Assembly (NCBI GenBank): GCA_964019135.1
Contig: OZ025249.1
Span: 36,779,759 to 36,843,758, forward strand
Source: Arenicola marina
Lineage: Eukaryota; Annelida; Polychaeta; Arenicolidae
Reading direction: 5' to 3'
DNA length: 64,000 bases
The notes beneath the pieces were generated by a model, which was given only the letters and a program-made list of their open reading frames with translations, had not been told where the DNA came from and made no database searches. The first letter of the stretch is position 1. Each line of letters opens with the position of its first letter. The position numbers and the translations under genes are program-made. This document shows positions 26,097 to 38,264 of the stretch, in pieces.

Positions 26097-26264
26097 CAGT
26101 GGCGGATCTAAGGGGGGGGGGGTAGGGTTAGGGGGGTTGCAACCCCAACCCCCCCCCTTGGGAACCAGAACATACAACATACATGTTAACATACATGTTA
26201 AAGTCACAAGTCTTCAAAGATCACACCCCCGGTCAGTTGGGAAACTGAACATACACTGTTAAAA
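26097..26264. mobile_element. Truncated relative of the hAT-like MITE
   Basis: Starts CAGTGGCGGATCTAAGG, then G/C runs, ttgggaacc and gaacatacactgttaaaat as in 9816-10045. The right inverted repeat is missing, and a short internal catacatgttaa duplication is present. Confidence 0.65.
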
Positions 26265-26365
26265 TCTTGATGTGGACAAAGATATTAGTATACCTATTAC
26301 TTTTGATGTGGGAAGTAGCGATGTGCAGTAAATTTCAGCAGAGATCGTCTAGTACCAAGTTATTA

Positions 26366-26455
26366 TGACGAAAATTTTCAATTTTTGTCATATGTCGGTC
26401 GGTCGTGTTTGTATGTTTGTTTGTTATGACGAAAATTGAAATTTTCAATTTTCGG
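26366..26455. repeat. Two hairpin termini of the dispersed repeat family
   Basis: gacgaaaattttcaattttt and gacgaaaattgaaattttca, each followed by catatgtcgg and ttggtcgtgttt or a close variant. The same hairpin opens the copy at 34768. Confidence 0.7.
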
Positions 26456-26479
26456 CATATGTCGGTTGGTCGTGTTTGC

Positions 26480-26873
26480 TTGTGTGTTTGTATGTGTGTA
26501 CAAAAGAAACGCACAGGCACAGGGTAAACCACAAGCTGTAGGTAAGTCCAGGATAACAATATAATAGATAAAAACAGGCCAAAAACAGATCTGGGGAAAA
26601 CATATAACAGATGAAAACATGTCTGGGGAAAATGAAATGGATCAAAACAGGCCAAAACGAGAATAGATCAAAATAGGCCAAAACAACAGTGAACAATCGT
26701 GAACAATTGCCACATTGCACACTTATGAATGAAAATGGAGACCCATGAACACTGAAACCAAGGTTTCAGGGGACCGAATAAGACGTGTTTCATCAGGGGC
26801 CGTTCACGTCTCATCGCTGTTTCTGATCGCACACCAAACTAGCCGATCGAGTCGCCGCCCCACAACATAGGAT
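26480..26873. mobile_element. About 390-bp direct repeat, left copy (possible terminal repeat)
   Basis: Matches 27806-28214 closely, from gtatgtgtgta to acaacataggatt. The copies differ by a 23-bp block and a few bases. The pair could be terminal repeats of a small non-autonomous element or a simple duplication. No coding part of a retroelement is visible between them. Confidence 0.55.
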
Positions 26874-27805
26874 TCATAACAAACCTCAATCGAGAAGGCG
26901 ACCCCGATCAGCTAGCATGGCGGCGAAATGGCCCAACAGCGATCTACCAGACTCTGATAGCAATAGGCTTGGTGAAAATACTGAAACGGTATAGAAAATC
27001 ATACCTAGTTCAGTGAACCTATAGAGTCTTGGTTACCTGGCGTGGCAGAGGCATCGAGTGAAGTCGCCAAGAAGGCTGCTGCCTTTTATACCGACCCACC
27101 GTGTGTTCTGTGCACGCAAAACTAAAACTGCAAATGAGTACTTCAGAGCCAAAATGTGAGCATAGAATGAGAAGGCCAAACCAAGGAGTGGTCGCGGTGA
27201 GGAATAAGGCCTAAAACGATGGTTATGTACAAGCCGGGTTGGGGCGGGTGGGCCAACTCATAATACAAACTGAATGCAGTCGCTCGGTCAACAAAGGACC
27301 GACTACAGACGAAGTAGCGATAATATGGATTATTTATTTATTTATTTATTAAGTATTATTTACTTACCAGGTAAATACCGTCCGTTATTGGATCGGAGCC
27401 TCAGACTATGAAATGACGGGAAACCCACACAAATAATTTAGGTACGCGTGGCTAGCCAATAGCCAAAATGCGTCGAATGGTCAAAACCGTGGGTGAACCT
27501 TAACTGTCAAAGGCAGGTGAAGTCAACTTGTAGCTCACAGTTGGATGCTAACAAGAGTACTTCTGACAGATGCTACTCCCGGTAACTTGACAAGATATTC
27601 AGGCAATAACTACCATATCAGGGCCTAGATTAGGCCTCATGATACACACACTGGCCTGAATGTCAATAGACTGCATATGCCCAGAGCCAACCTCAAACCA
27701 ATTTGCACTTACCATAGGTGAAATTTCGTCCTCGAATATGAACGTAAAGGCTTACCATACAAGCAGGCAGGGGGCTAAAGCCCTCTTGTAACCCAGGCAC
27801 TGGCT
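26874..27805. other. Region between the 390-bp repeats
   Basis: 932 bp without a recognised gene. It has a (atttatt)n patch at 27328-27350 and, on the minus strand, TATAAAAGG (27077-27085) followed 50 bp later by cacgccag|gtaac, a TATA-plus-donor arrangement of unknown meaning. Confidence 0.5.
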
Positions 27806-28214
27806 ATGTATGTATGTGTGTAAAAAAGAAACGCACGGGCACAGGGTAAACCACAAGCTGTAGGTAAGTCCAGGATAACAATATAATAGATAAAAACAGG
27901 CCAAAAACAGATCTGGGGAAAACATATAACAGATGAATACAGGTCTGGGGAAAATGAAATGGATCAAAACAGGCCAAAACGAGAATAGATCAAAATAGGC
28001 CAAAACAACAGTGAACAATCGTGAACAATTGCCACATTGCACACTTATGAATGAAAATGGAGACCCCGTGAGGGTAAATATGAGATAAACACTGAAACCA
28101 AGGTTTCAGGTGACCGAATAAGTCGTGTCTTCATCAGGGGCCGTTCACGTCTCATCGCTGTTTCTGATCGCACACCAAACTAGCCGATCGAGTCGCCGCC
28201 CCACAACATAGGAT
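27806..28214. mobile_element. About 400-bp direct repeat, right copy
   Basis: Partner of 26480-26873. It is followed directly by a member of the dispersed repeat family (gatatgtcagttggtcgtg). Confidence 0.55.
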
Positions 28215-29287
28215 TTGTTTGACGATATGTCAGTTGGTCGTGTTTGTTTGTTCGTTTGTATATCTGTTTCACGAAAAAACGGGAAGTCCTCTTGTAACCG
28301 AACGGCTGCATACATCGGTCCGCAGTCTTTAGTATCTAATAGCTAGGCTATAGGGCTACACCATACTAGTCACCCAGGTTAAAAAGTCAAAGGTCAAGGT
28401 CACAGTGATTTTTTGAAAAAATAACTAAAAACGCTTATATCTCCGTTAATATTGACGCTAGAGATCTCTGGTTAGTTTCAAGATGTGCTAGCATTCAAGT
28501 CGCAATTTTCGGGTATTGCTCACTTTTTGATGCGTAATACTCATTTTCAAGTAAAATGAGGTCATAAGTTTTGCGGAAAACGCACTAAATGACCTCTGTC
28601 AGTTTTCGCGCTTTTGGGCACATTTGCCATCAAGCTATCGCCACAATGTTCTAATATGCCATAGAAATATGAATTGAGATGAGTTGTGTCGAATCTTAGA
28701 GTTCTCTGATGCGACACGTGACGTCACGATGACGTCACTTTTGGTACTTAAAAAAAATCGTCAAAAATCAGAAAAAAATCCCAAAAATTAGTGAGTAACA
28801 TCATATTGTAGGAAAAGTAGTTCCTCGTATAGCAGCAAACTAAAAACCATATGTTCTTATCTTACTTCCGGTTTCAGGGCCGACGGCATTTCTCTATGGG
28901 ACTTCCCATGTTAAAGCGCTGTATCTTTAGGCTGGGAAAAATGTTTTGTCGTGTATTTCACAAGTGCCTCCATCAAGCAACACCGGGATTTCTTTCTTAG
29001 TTAAACATGATATATAGTGGCCTCAGTGCTTATCGCATACGATTGGAGCAGATAGTGACGTCACAGGATTTTTTTGAAATTTGGCCAATGATGAAAGATA
29101 CGGCTTTTTGGTGTTAGCAGAGGCTCCCACGGGCGTCCCATTCAAGCCATCCCCAAATGCTTGCATCTGTGGATGGATAATACTAAGCTGAGTCATAATC
29201 GGTCATCATGGTTCTATAGCCACATTACTTTTCGGTATATAGTCGAAATCGTTTAACATGGGATCCTATGGGGAAAAATTAACTTGA

Positions 29288-29758
29288 GGTTACACACCAA
29301 TAAGTCGTGCGTAGAAAAGTATATACCGTCAAGTAGTGCCTGAAATATGATCGTATATCAGGGTTATATGGTTACTGGTTACTTCTTTCTTTGTATATAT
29401 TGTTTCTTTTACTAATGTTTGGCCAGATTACTGCCTGTTGCATTAATCTGTGGCGTATTTAATCATGTTTGCGGACGTTACGGGTGCGTGGTTCGGTCGA
29501 CCTCATCACATGTTGATTCGCTGGGTGTTTAATTTTCGGCGGGTCGCGCTAAGGGGGGTGTCATACTATGGGCTGTAGCTAAAATATCGCACGTGAACCT
29601 ATGTTCTGTTTGTTGTTAAAATAAAGTTGGATACTTTCTCTATAATTTGCTATGGCCCATATAGTCAAACATGGTTACCGATTTTTTTCTAGCATGGGGT
29701 TGAAAATTTGGGTTTTTGCATTACTTAACATGGGGATGGTTTCTATTGGTGTGTAACC
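29288..29758. mobile_element. TIR element (MITE) unit 1 of the composite
   Basis: 471 bp with perfect 15-bp terminal inverted repeats GGTTACACACCAATA and TATTGGTGTGTAACC. It is preceded by TTGA (29284-29287) and followed by TTAA (29759-29762). Confidence 0.9.
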
Positions 29759-30334
29759 TTAAGGCAGTCTCGCTGACTGGCGTTACCTGCGTGCAATACC
29801 GGTATAAGTAATATATTTATTGGTTTTATATGTGATTTTCTTTGGTAGCATTATACCGAAATGTGTTCTTTGCCTTCTTGGACAAAAAACCCATTAACAT
29901 ATCGCGAATCTTATCTGCAGTGGCGCCATCTAGCGGCCATACTCGGAAGGTTTCATCTGTCTGTTCCATTTGTTGACGGTTGGTACCACCCTGTCGTCTG
30001 CTAGGCCTTAATAGACCAAACTATCGTTTATCTAACCACAAATGTGGCTCCAAGATTTCGCCAAAGGGGCGGAAGGTGACGATTTCGTTAGGGTGGTGGG
30101 GGGGGGGGGGCGTCGGGCAGGTCAAAGCATAGAACAGTCTCATGGTTATAATTAAGCCGTGGATAGATCGACCGAAAGAGGACCAGTAAGTGTTATACAT
30201 ATGGATTTCACACTGTTATTGTGTCGTCATTTTTGTATATGGGTTGACCAAATTGTGTACTTTATATGGAAATTGTGCCTTCTGTTCGGGGTATCTGTTG
30301 AAGATGAAGGGGGATGAAAATGTCATCTGCTTAA
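29759..30334. repeat. Spacer 1 of the composite, TTAA-bounded, with a CTCF-like motif
   Basis: 576 bp that starts and ends with TTAA. The core GCGCCATCTAGCGG (29923-29936) matches the reverse of the CTCF core CCASYAGRKGGCRS at 13 of 14 positions. A G-run at about 30100-30110 differs in length from spacer 2. Confidence 0.85.
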
Positions 30335-30806
30335 GGTTACACACCAATAAGTCGTGCGTAGAAAAGTATATACCGTCAAGTAGTGCCTGAAATATGATCG
30401 TATATCAGGGTTATATGGTTACTGGTTACTTCTTTCTTTGTATATATTGTTTCTTTTACTAATGTTTGGCCAGATTACTGCCTGTTGCATTAATCTGTGG
30501 CGTATTTAATCATGTTTGCGGACGTTACGGGTGCGTGGTTCGGTCGACCTCATCACATGCTGATTCGCTGGGTGTTTAAGTTTCGGCGGGTCGCGCTAAG
30601 GGGGGTGTCATACTATGGGCTGTAGCTAAATATATCGCAGGTGAACCTATGTTCTGTTTGTTGTTAAAATAAAGTTGGATACTTTCTCTATAATTTGCTA
30701 TGGCCCATATAGTCAAACATGGTTACCGATTTTTTTCTAGCATGGGGTTGAAAATTTGGGTTTTTGCATTACTTAACATGGGGATGGTTTCTATTGGTGT
30801 GTAACC
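30335..30806. mobile_element. TIR element (MITE) unit 2 of the composite
   Basis: 472 bp, same inverted ends, flanked on both sides by TTAA (30331-30334 and 30807-30810). This is what a piggyBac-type or other TTAA-targeting element leaves. Confidence 0.9.
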
Positions 30807-31385
30807 TTAAGGCAGTCTCGCTGACTGGCGTTACCTGCGTGCAATACCGGTATAAGTAATATATTTATTGGTTTTATATGTGATTTTCTTTGGTAGCATT
30901 ATACCGAAATGTGTTCTTTGCCTTCTTGGACAAAAAACCCATTAACATATCGCGAATCTTATCTGCAGTGGCGCCATCTAGCGGCCATACTCGGAAGGTT
31001 TCATCTGTCTGTTCCATTTGTTGACGGTTGGTACCACCCTGTCGTCTGCTAGGCCTTAATAGACCAAACTATCGTTTATCTAACCACAAATGTGGCTCCA
31101 AGATTTCGCCAAAGGGGCGGAAGGTGACGATTTCGTTAGGGTGGTGGGGGGGGGGGGGGGGCGTCGGGCAGGTCAAAGCATAGAACAGTCTCATGGTTAT
31201 AATTAAGCCGTGGATAGATCGACCGAAAGAGGACCAGTAAGTGTTATACATATGGATTTCACACTGTTATTGTGTCGTCATTTTTGTATATGGGTTGACC
31301 AAATTGTGTACTTTATATGGAAATTGTGCCTTCTGTTCGGGGTATCTGTTGAAGATGAAGGGGGATGAAAATGTCATCTGCTTAA
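30807..31385. repeat. Spacer 2 of the composite
   Basis: 579 bp, nearly identical to 29759-30334. The G-run at about 31147-31161 is longer and the CTCF-like core is at 30971-30984. A 66-codon open frame crosses from this spacer into the next TIR unit in both repeats; its identical translation only reflects the duplication. Confidence 0.85.
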
Positions 31386-31857
31386 GGTTACACACCAATA
31401 AGTCGTGCGTAGAAAAGTATATACCGTCAAGTAGTGCCTGAAATATGATCGTATATCAGGGTTATATGGTTACTGGTTACTTCTTTCTTTGTATATATTG
31501 TTTCTTTTACTAATGTTTGGCCAGATTACTGCCTGTTGCATTAATCTGTGGCGTATTTAATCATGTTTGCGGACGTTACGGGTGCGTGGTTCGGTCGACC
31601 ACATCACATGCTGATTCGCTGGGTGTTTAAGTTTCGGCGGGTCGCGCTAAGGGGGGTGTCATACTATGGGCTGTAGCTAAATATATCGCAGGTGAACCTA
31701 TGTTCTGTTTGTTGTTAAAATAAAGTTGGATACTTTCTCTATAATTTGCTATGGCCCATATAGTCAAACATGGTTACCGATTTTTTTCTAGCATGGGGTT
31801 GAAAATTTGGGTTTTTGCATTACTTAACATGGGGATGGTTTCTATTGGTGTGTAACC
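31386..31857. mobile_element. TIR element (MITE) unit 3 of the composite
   Basis: 472 bp, same inverted ends. It is preceded by TTAA and followed by TTGA (31858-31861), the outer target duplication shared with 29284-29287. Confidence 0.9.
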
Positions 31858-33410
31858 TTGATCGAATATGACCTACTTCCGCTCAAGCTATTTCAGTCTC
31901 CTTCGCCACACAGTGAGGTAATATCACCTTAAAGCAAGTTATAAGAAAAAACACGGCGATTTCTATATTACTTTGTATTTCCATGGCAACGAAGCCACTG
32001 GCCTAATGATAAACATACAGATTCTTGCCATTGAAAGAAAAATCGTCAAAAATCAGATAAAAATGCTAAAATTGCATTCTTTTCGCCAACTCGTTGCCAA
32101 TAAGCATCTACAGATCACTTAATGCTTCAATCAGGCGGATATTGCTCAGCTATGGCGCTAGAGCGCTTCAAAGTGGGACGTCACTTTTGCGGGGCCACCA
32201 ATGATGAGTGAATGGAGATTGTGTCCATCTTTAAAACAACGTCAAAATTAAGAATAACATGCCAGACCTGTGATCTTTACGCCAAATGGTAGGGACCATT
32301 GATCGGCAGAGAACTAGTAAAAGAAACAAATGAGTTGCTATATCACTTCGCATGCAGTGTTCTTTGTTCTTGTCCTAGGTCTCCGTGTCTCCGCAATGAT
32401 GAACTAATGCAACTTTTGGCCATTTCGTCAAGCCATGGCTGAAGGACTATTCTTTCTATCGCCTAGCTCTTCAATCAAATAAGTTGTGGCAGTAAACCTT
32501 GGCGTATTGCCACTTGGACGTTGTCGTGCGTCACGTCATAACGTCACTATGACGTCATGACGTCAAACATCTTAAGTAAGCTATTACTCAGCTATTATAA
32601 GGTATGGCGACTTTCGGGTCGCTTTACGTTGCAGGTCGTGTTCAGGGACAGTTTGTACCGTGTGTAACTGTTTTGGCGCAGGGGATAAGTATGCGTCAAA
32701 AATGACGTCATAGCTAACGTGCCCCTACGAAATGTTGGGTTTGCTTGTCATAACCCGAGTTGATAAGTAGATATATTAAAGAAATAGAAGCCATCTTGAG
32801 CATTTGCGCGAACGTCAAATGACGTCATGTCACGTCACGATGACGTATTATTAGATAAAAAGTGAAATTCGTAGCGCCATTCATAATGAGTCAAGCAATC
32901 GCTCTTGAGAACTAAATTTCACTTAAACACGTCGTCTTCAGAGACACCTATGGCGAGGGGGCTAAGTGTGCGTCAACGTCATAGCTTACGTGCTCCTACG
33001 AAAGTTTGGGCCTGCTTGATGTTCAGCGAATTTGGCAATAGCTACCATCACCCACAAGTTCATGAGATCACCCATGATTTCGTAAGTAGGTATACTTAAC
33101 AAAATAGAAGCCATCGCGAATATTGTCGTGATCGTCAAATGAAGTTCGTGAAGACACGAAGACATAATAAATAAAAGATACGAAAGTACCGTTAATATTG
33201 CTTCAAGAGAAGCGCCTTGGCGTCAAACTGGATGTCCAATTAAGCTCCGCCTACAGTGCCACACTGCCTGTCGAAGGCAGCATTTAGCCCAAATTGCCCC
33301 TATAAGGCCCTTTAGCCAAAATTGGCCCTGACGACTCGTAACGTCGCCATTAATACAGCTTCCAAGTGTACTTATGTATTTTCGTCCTCGACCTATGGTC
33401 GAATTATCTC

Positions 33411-34767
33411 TTGTTATGACTTGTTTTGTCGCGTATTTCACAAGTGCCTCCAGCAAACAACACCGCGATTTTTTCGTTAGTTGAACATGACGTTTAGTAG
33501 CCACAGTGCTTACCATATGCAATTAGAGCAAATAGTGACGTTACAGGATTTTTTTTACATTTGGCCAATGGTGAAAGATACGGCTTTTTGGTGTTAGCAG
33601 AGGCTCCCACGGGTGTCTTATTCAAGCCATCACTCAACGCTTGCAGCTGTGGATGGATAATACTAAGCTGAGTCATAATCTGTCAACATGGTTCCATAGC
33701 TACATTACTTTTCGGTATATAGTCGAAATCGTTTAACATGGGATCCTATGGGGAAAAATGAACTTGATCGAATATGACCTACTTTCGCTCAAGCTATTTC
33801 AGTCTCCTTCGCCACACAGTGCGGTAATATCATCTTAAAGCAAGTTATATGAAAAACACGGCGATCTCTGTATTACTTTTTGTTTCCATGGCAACGAAGC
33901 CACTGGCCCAATGATAAACATATAAATTCTGGCATGTTAAAGAAAAATTGTCAGAAATCAGATACAAATGCTAAAATTGCAATCTTTTCGCCAACTAGTT
34001 ACCAATAAGCATCTTCAGATCACTTAGTGCTTTAATCCGGCGGATGTTGTCTAGTTATGGCGCTAGAGCGCTCCGAAGTGGGACGACACCTTTGTGGGGC
34101 CGCCAATGATGAGTGAATGGAGATTGTGTCCATCTTGAAAAAATCGTCAAAAATCAGGAAAACAAGGTAGAGCTGTGATGTTGATGTCAAATGGTAGGGA
34201 ACATTGATGGTCAAAAAAATAGTGAAAGAAACAAATTAGTTGCAATATCACTTCGCTTACAGTGTTCTTTGTTCTTGTCGTCGGTCTCCGTGTTTCCGCA
34301 ATGATAAGCTAATGCAATTTTTGACCATTTCGCCAAGCCATAGCTGAAGGACTAATCTTTCTATCGCCTAGCTCTTTAATCGAATAAGTTGTGGCAGTAA
34401 AGGTTGGCATATTGCTGCTTGGACGTTGTCGTGCGTCACGTCATAACGTCACCGTGACGTCATGACGTCACATATCTTACGTAGGCTATTACTCAGCTAT
34501 TACAAGGTATGGCGACTTTCGGGTTGCTTGACGTTGCAGGTCGTGTTCAGGGACAGTTTGTGCCGTGTGTAACTTTTTAGGCGCAGGGGATAAGTATGCG
34601 TCAAAAATGACGCCATAGCTAACGTGCTCCTACGAAATGTTAGGTTTGCTTTATTTTCAGCCACTTTGGCAATAGCTGTCATAACCCGAGTTGATAAGTA
34701 GGTACATTAAAGAAATAGAAGCCATCTTGAGCATTTTCGCGCACGTGAAATGACGTCATGTCTCGTT
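33411..34767. repeat. Dispersed repeat family, copy B
   Basis: Starts inside the family at gacttgttttgtcgcgtat and runs to gacgtcatgtc, where it is cut by the hairpin end of the next element. It carries the empty site aacTTGAtcgaatatgacc (TTGA at 33764-33767) for the composite insertion of copy A, and an RFX X-box match at 33882-33895. Confidence 0.85.
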
Positions 34768-36228
34768 AAGACGAAAATTTTCAATTTTCGTCTTATGTCG
34801 GTGTGTTCGGTTTGTCTGTCTGCGTGTCTGTCTGTTTGTAACGTAAGACATTATCTTTCGAATGCCTTAAGACATCGACTTCCAAATTCACAGAAAGATG
34901 CGGAATGGCAATTGTCAGGCTAAGTTTGTAGATGGGCCATGTAAGTCAAAGGTCAAGGTCACAGGAATTTGTTGAAATTCGCTTAACCATTGAAAGATAG
35001 AACCAAAAAACGGGAACATCGCTATAACGTTCGCAGTTTCCATTCAATCATGCTGCAAATTATTTCACGTATTGGGCCCATTAGTACCTTCTATATCGTT
35101 TTTCATTTGTGCAAATCTCCCGAATAGTTTTCCTGCTAAAAATTCCCAAAGTTTAACATGGGACCCTATGAGAGCATTTTGGCGGGAATCAGGCCTCCTT
35201 AATTTCTCCATGAAGGGTACATGTCAGACAAACCACACCTTGCGTGAGATATGACATTAGTATTTGGGCGTAAAATATTATATTGACCAAGGTCACGCTT
35301 CCAAGGTCAAGGTCACCTCAAGGTCAAGGTTACGAAACCTTTTCCCGCGTAACTTTGTTAATATTTAGTTTTCGAGTTATTGGATGATCAATTTTGACAT
35401 TGCAGACAGTGCAAAAAAATCGCTGTGACTACATAAATGCAGGTAGATGACTCATATGTGGTGGAATATGCCCCCATATTACTGACATCATGTATGCCAA
35501 ATGCCATCGAAATACCAGTAGTTTCGACGCTGACAAATAATCACACTTTAACATTGCCAAGCCCATTATAAAGCCTCGATACGGCTTGGCAGGGACATTC
35601 GGTCCGCCACCCAGATAGACTATGCCAAGAATTACGGCGATCGAACTGGCAGTATTCGTCCTGAATATTTCTCGCTATCGCTATTAAATTTTACGTAGGA
35701 ACAATAGTTTTCACGCGACAGGCTCTGGAAATTTCAAAATTTTCCACAACAATTTTTTCCTTTAAATCTCAATGCGATTGACACGAGACTTTGAAGGGAC
35801 ATGAAGGGTTCCACTCAAGTACCCTATATCAAAAATTATCCCGATCGGACAGTTACTTTTTGTTTCCATGGCAACGCAAAAATTGCCCAATGGTAAAAGA
35901 TAGGACATTTTTGAAATTTACTAGGAGCTCAAAACAGACATCTATAAGCCACGTGACTTATCTTTGACACAACGATTACTTAAGGTCGTATCTTTAAATT
36001 GGTTATATTTCAGCAATCTGGGTCAAGGTTCAAGGTCGTGACCTTGACTATTGTAAATGTCGAGTGCTCGGTTGTAGCTCGAAAACTAAATAACACCTGA
36101 GCACCAAACTTACCCTGGCGGATAGGGGTGACGTAGCTTATGTCAAATCCAATCTCAGCTCGAACCCGGAGTGAGAAACGTAACGGTGCCAGAGCGCCTG
36201 AAAGTTGGGGGTTCGAACCCGACTTTTC
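34768..36228. repeat. Dispersed repeat family, diverged member beginning with a hairpin
   Basis: Opens with AAGACGAAAATT/AATTTTCGTCTT (12-bp arms, 3-base loop, 34768-34794). It then has tatgtcggtgtgttcggttt, gtcaaaggtcaaggtcacag and an X-box match at 35862-35875. It is less similar to copies A to F in its second half. Confidence 0.6.
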
Positions 36229-36360
36229 TCGGCGGGCCGACGCCCCCAAGCCCGTCACGGTCTGCCTCCCCCCAAAAAACATTCATTTTCACCCCTTTGT
36301 GCTGGGGTCATTAATTATAGGGCGCGGACGGCAAAAGTCGGGCGACGGTTTGTGGTGAGG
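36229..36360. repeat. About 132-bp direct repeat, left copy
   Basis: ctcggcgggccgacgccccc through gacggtttgtggtgaggt recurs at 36421-36553. Just before it lies a B-box-like gggttcgaaccc (36209-36220), so a SINE origin is possible. Confidence 0.8.
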
Positions 36361-36420
36361 TATGTCAGTCAGTGAAATAGGCGCCTGGAGCGATAGACGT
36401 AATAAATAAAGCTTTCGTAG

Positions 36421-36553
36421 CTCGGCGGGCCGACGCCCCCAAGCCGTCACGGTCTGCCTCCACCCAAAAAACATTCTTTTTCACCCCTTTTGTGCTGCTG
36501 CCATAAATTATAGGGCGCGGACGGCAAACGGCGGGCGACGATTTGTGGTGAGG
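36421..36553. repeat. About 133-bp direct repeat, right copy
   Basis: Partner of 36229-36360, same orientation, about 90 percent similar by eye. Confidence 0.8.
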
Positions 36554-38214
36554 TGGGGGTAAGAGGTACCTTATCGCTAATAATATATGTAGCGAACCTA
36601 TCGGCCATGCATGTTGTCGATCATCAACAACACTGAGTCATGTATAGTACAAAGTCAGACAAATAAATAAACAAGACAGCCGTAGGCTGAGGTACTGACA
36701 GAAGTGACTTCATATTCAGATCACCGTTCATGCGCCGAAAATGCCCCCCCCCTCCCCCACCCTCCCCCGCTCGTAGTTTGCGATTATCTAGATAACCGAC
36801 CGATACCCTAATCAACTGCTATTTGCAGTAAATTTATTCCACTCTCCTCATTTGGGTGATTGGCAGATAAGGGCACATTGCGTCGCCTAGAATACACATA
36901 TCACCTTCAGTCTTGCACAAACATTTCGTCTATTATACCAAATCTTAAGATCATTACAAGGCACTATTTTACAAACTGGCGAATCAATTCTGTCGTGTTC
37001 AATCAGCCGCAGGGCGCATATCTGTGTACCGACAGATTCATTAATTTAAATGTTTGGGCCCTGTAGTACAAATAAAATACATAGATACATGGCAAGTGTT
37101 CATTGGGTAAATCAATTGGTTCAAATTGAAGATATTTCATTACAGTAACATGTGAATATTTACAGGGTGTATAGGCCAACATACAGCCACACATATCATG
37201 AGCTTTTTTTATCGTCAGGCCGTTTTGCGTCACATCTAATGATCGATCGTTCTCGGTACACTTAAGTAACAACTGAGAGGGCGGGTTAGGGGCTTTTACC
37301 CCCCGCCCTCCCTCACACACACACTCGTATACGCACACGTCTGTGGCGCCCTTTAAGCGCCGACACTAATGTACATAGGAGGACATACAAACAAACATAC
37401 TAAAATAGACTATTGTCAGTTGCAACGCTTTACCATCAATACTGCGCGAGCGGTGGTTCGTCTAACCAAGAAAATGCACGTAGTCGATTTCCCCACTCAC
37501 TTATGATGGGCAACGGCAACTGACCTATGAAGGTACCGCTCTCTGTAGTGACCGGGTGCCCACGCCAAGCACACTGTCTGAATTCTGCGCAAATGCCTTT
37601 TTATCCATGAATGATCCCCACTAAGTGCCGCAAAGATCGCAGCTCTAGCTTGCTTATTTTTGACGTGACGTCATAAGACGTCGCCGACGCTTACCAACAC
37701 GTAGCAAATTGGCTTCTAATTTGCCAGTTTAATTACTTATTAACTGACAGTGATGGAAACTAATACTAAAGTAAGTGAACACGAAACGAGTCCACAATGA
37801 CGTCGGCTCACTTTAATTACGACGTCATTTTTTACGCACACGTTTAGGGACCGCAAATAAATTTACGAATGGCAGTACTTGTCCCTGGGTATAATGTACA
37901 AGGTACAAATAAACCGAAGTCACTATAACGTATAGCCGAGTAATGGCCATTGTAAAACACATCATGATGACGTCATGGCATGACGGCAAAGTCAAAATAA
38001 TAAGAAGCGAACGTTTTGCCCGACAACCCCAAAATGTTGACCAGCACGGCGGTATGCGCATCAGCCTTTCAGTTATGGATTGACGAAATTACGTTTTCCT
38101 TTCCTAGTTATTAGCCGCAAAGATTTCAGGTCTAGCTTGTTTTTCCGATTTTTGACGAATTGTCTAACTTATCCAGAATCTCTATGCTTTATCATTGGGC
38201 CACTGTTTCGTCAG
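36554..38214. other. Unassigned sequence
   Basis: A C-run at 36745-36770, tgacgtcat motifs at 37670-37680 and 37969-37976. No exon recognised. Confidence 0.5.
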
Positions 38215-38216
38215 TC

Positions 38217-38220
<4 letters not shown>

Positions 38221-38259
<39 letters not shown>

Positions 38260-38260
38260 T
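38221..38260. repeat. (GT)n microsatellite
   Basis: About 18 uninterrupted GT dinucleotides. Confidence 0.95.
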
Positions 38261-38264
38261 GCCT

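Larger units (their letters stand above)
28215..33410. repeat. Dispersed non-coding repeat family, copy A (interrupted by a composite insertion)
   Basis: The fullest copy in order: cggttgg head, gtcaaaggtcaaggtcacag, tatctccgttaatatt, tgacgtcacgatgacgtcac, ttacttccggtttcaggg, gcagaggctcccacggg, tcggtatatagtcgaaatcg, then the insertion 29288-31861, then gacctacttccgctcaagc, ccatggcaacgaagccactg and gtagcgccattcataatgag, and a 30-bp tandem end. No ORF worth calling. Family name unknown. Confidence 0.85.

Noticed and set aside
26445-28042. Hydrophobic 91- and 96-residue minus-strand frames as membrane proteins
   Set aside because: Both lie in the 390-bp direct repeats and are shared only because the DNA is duplicated.
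30190-31441. Two identical 66-residue frames (30190-30390 and 31241-31441) as a conserved small protein
   Set aside because: Identity comes from the 1,051-bp tandem duplication, and each frame crosses a transposon junction.
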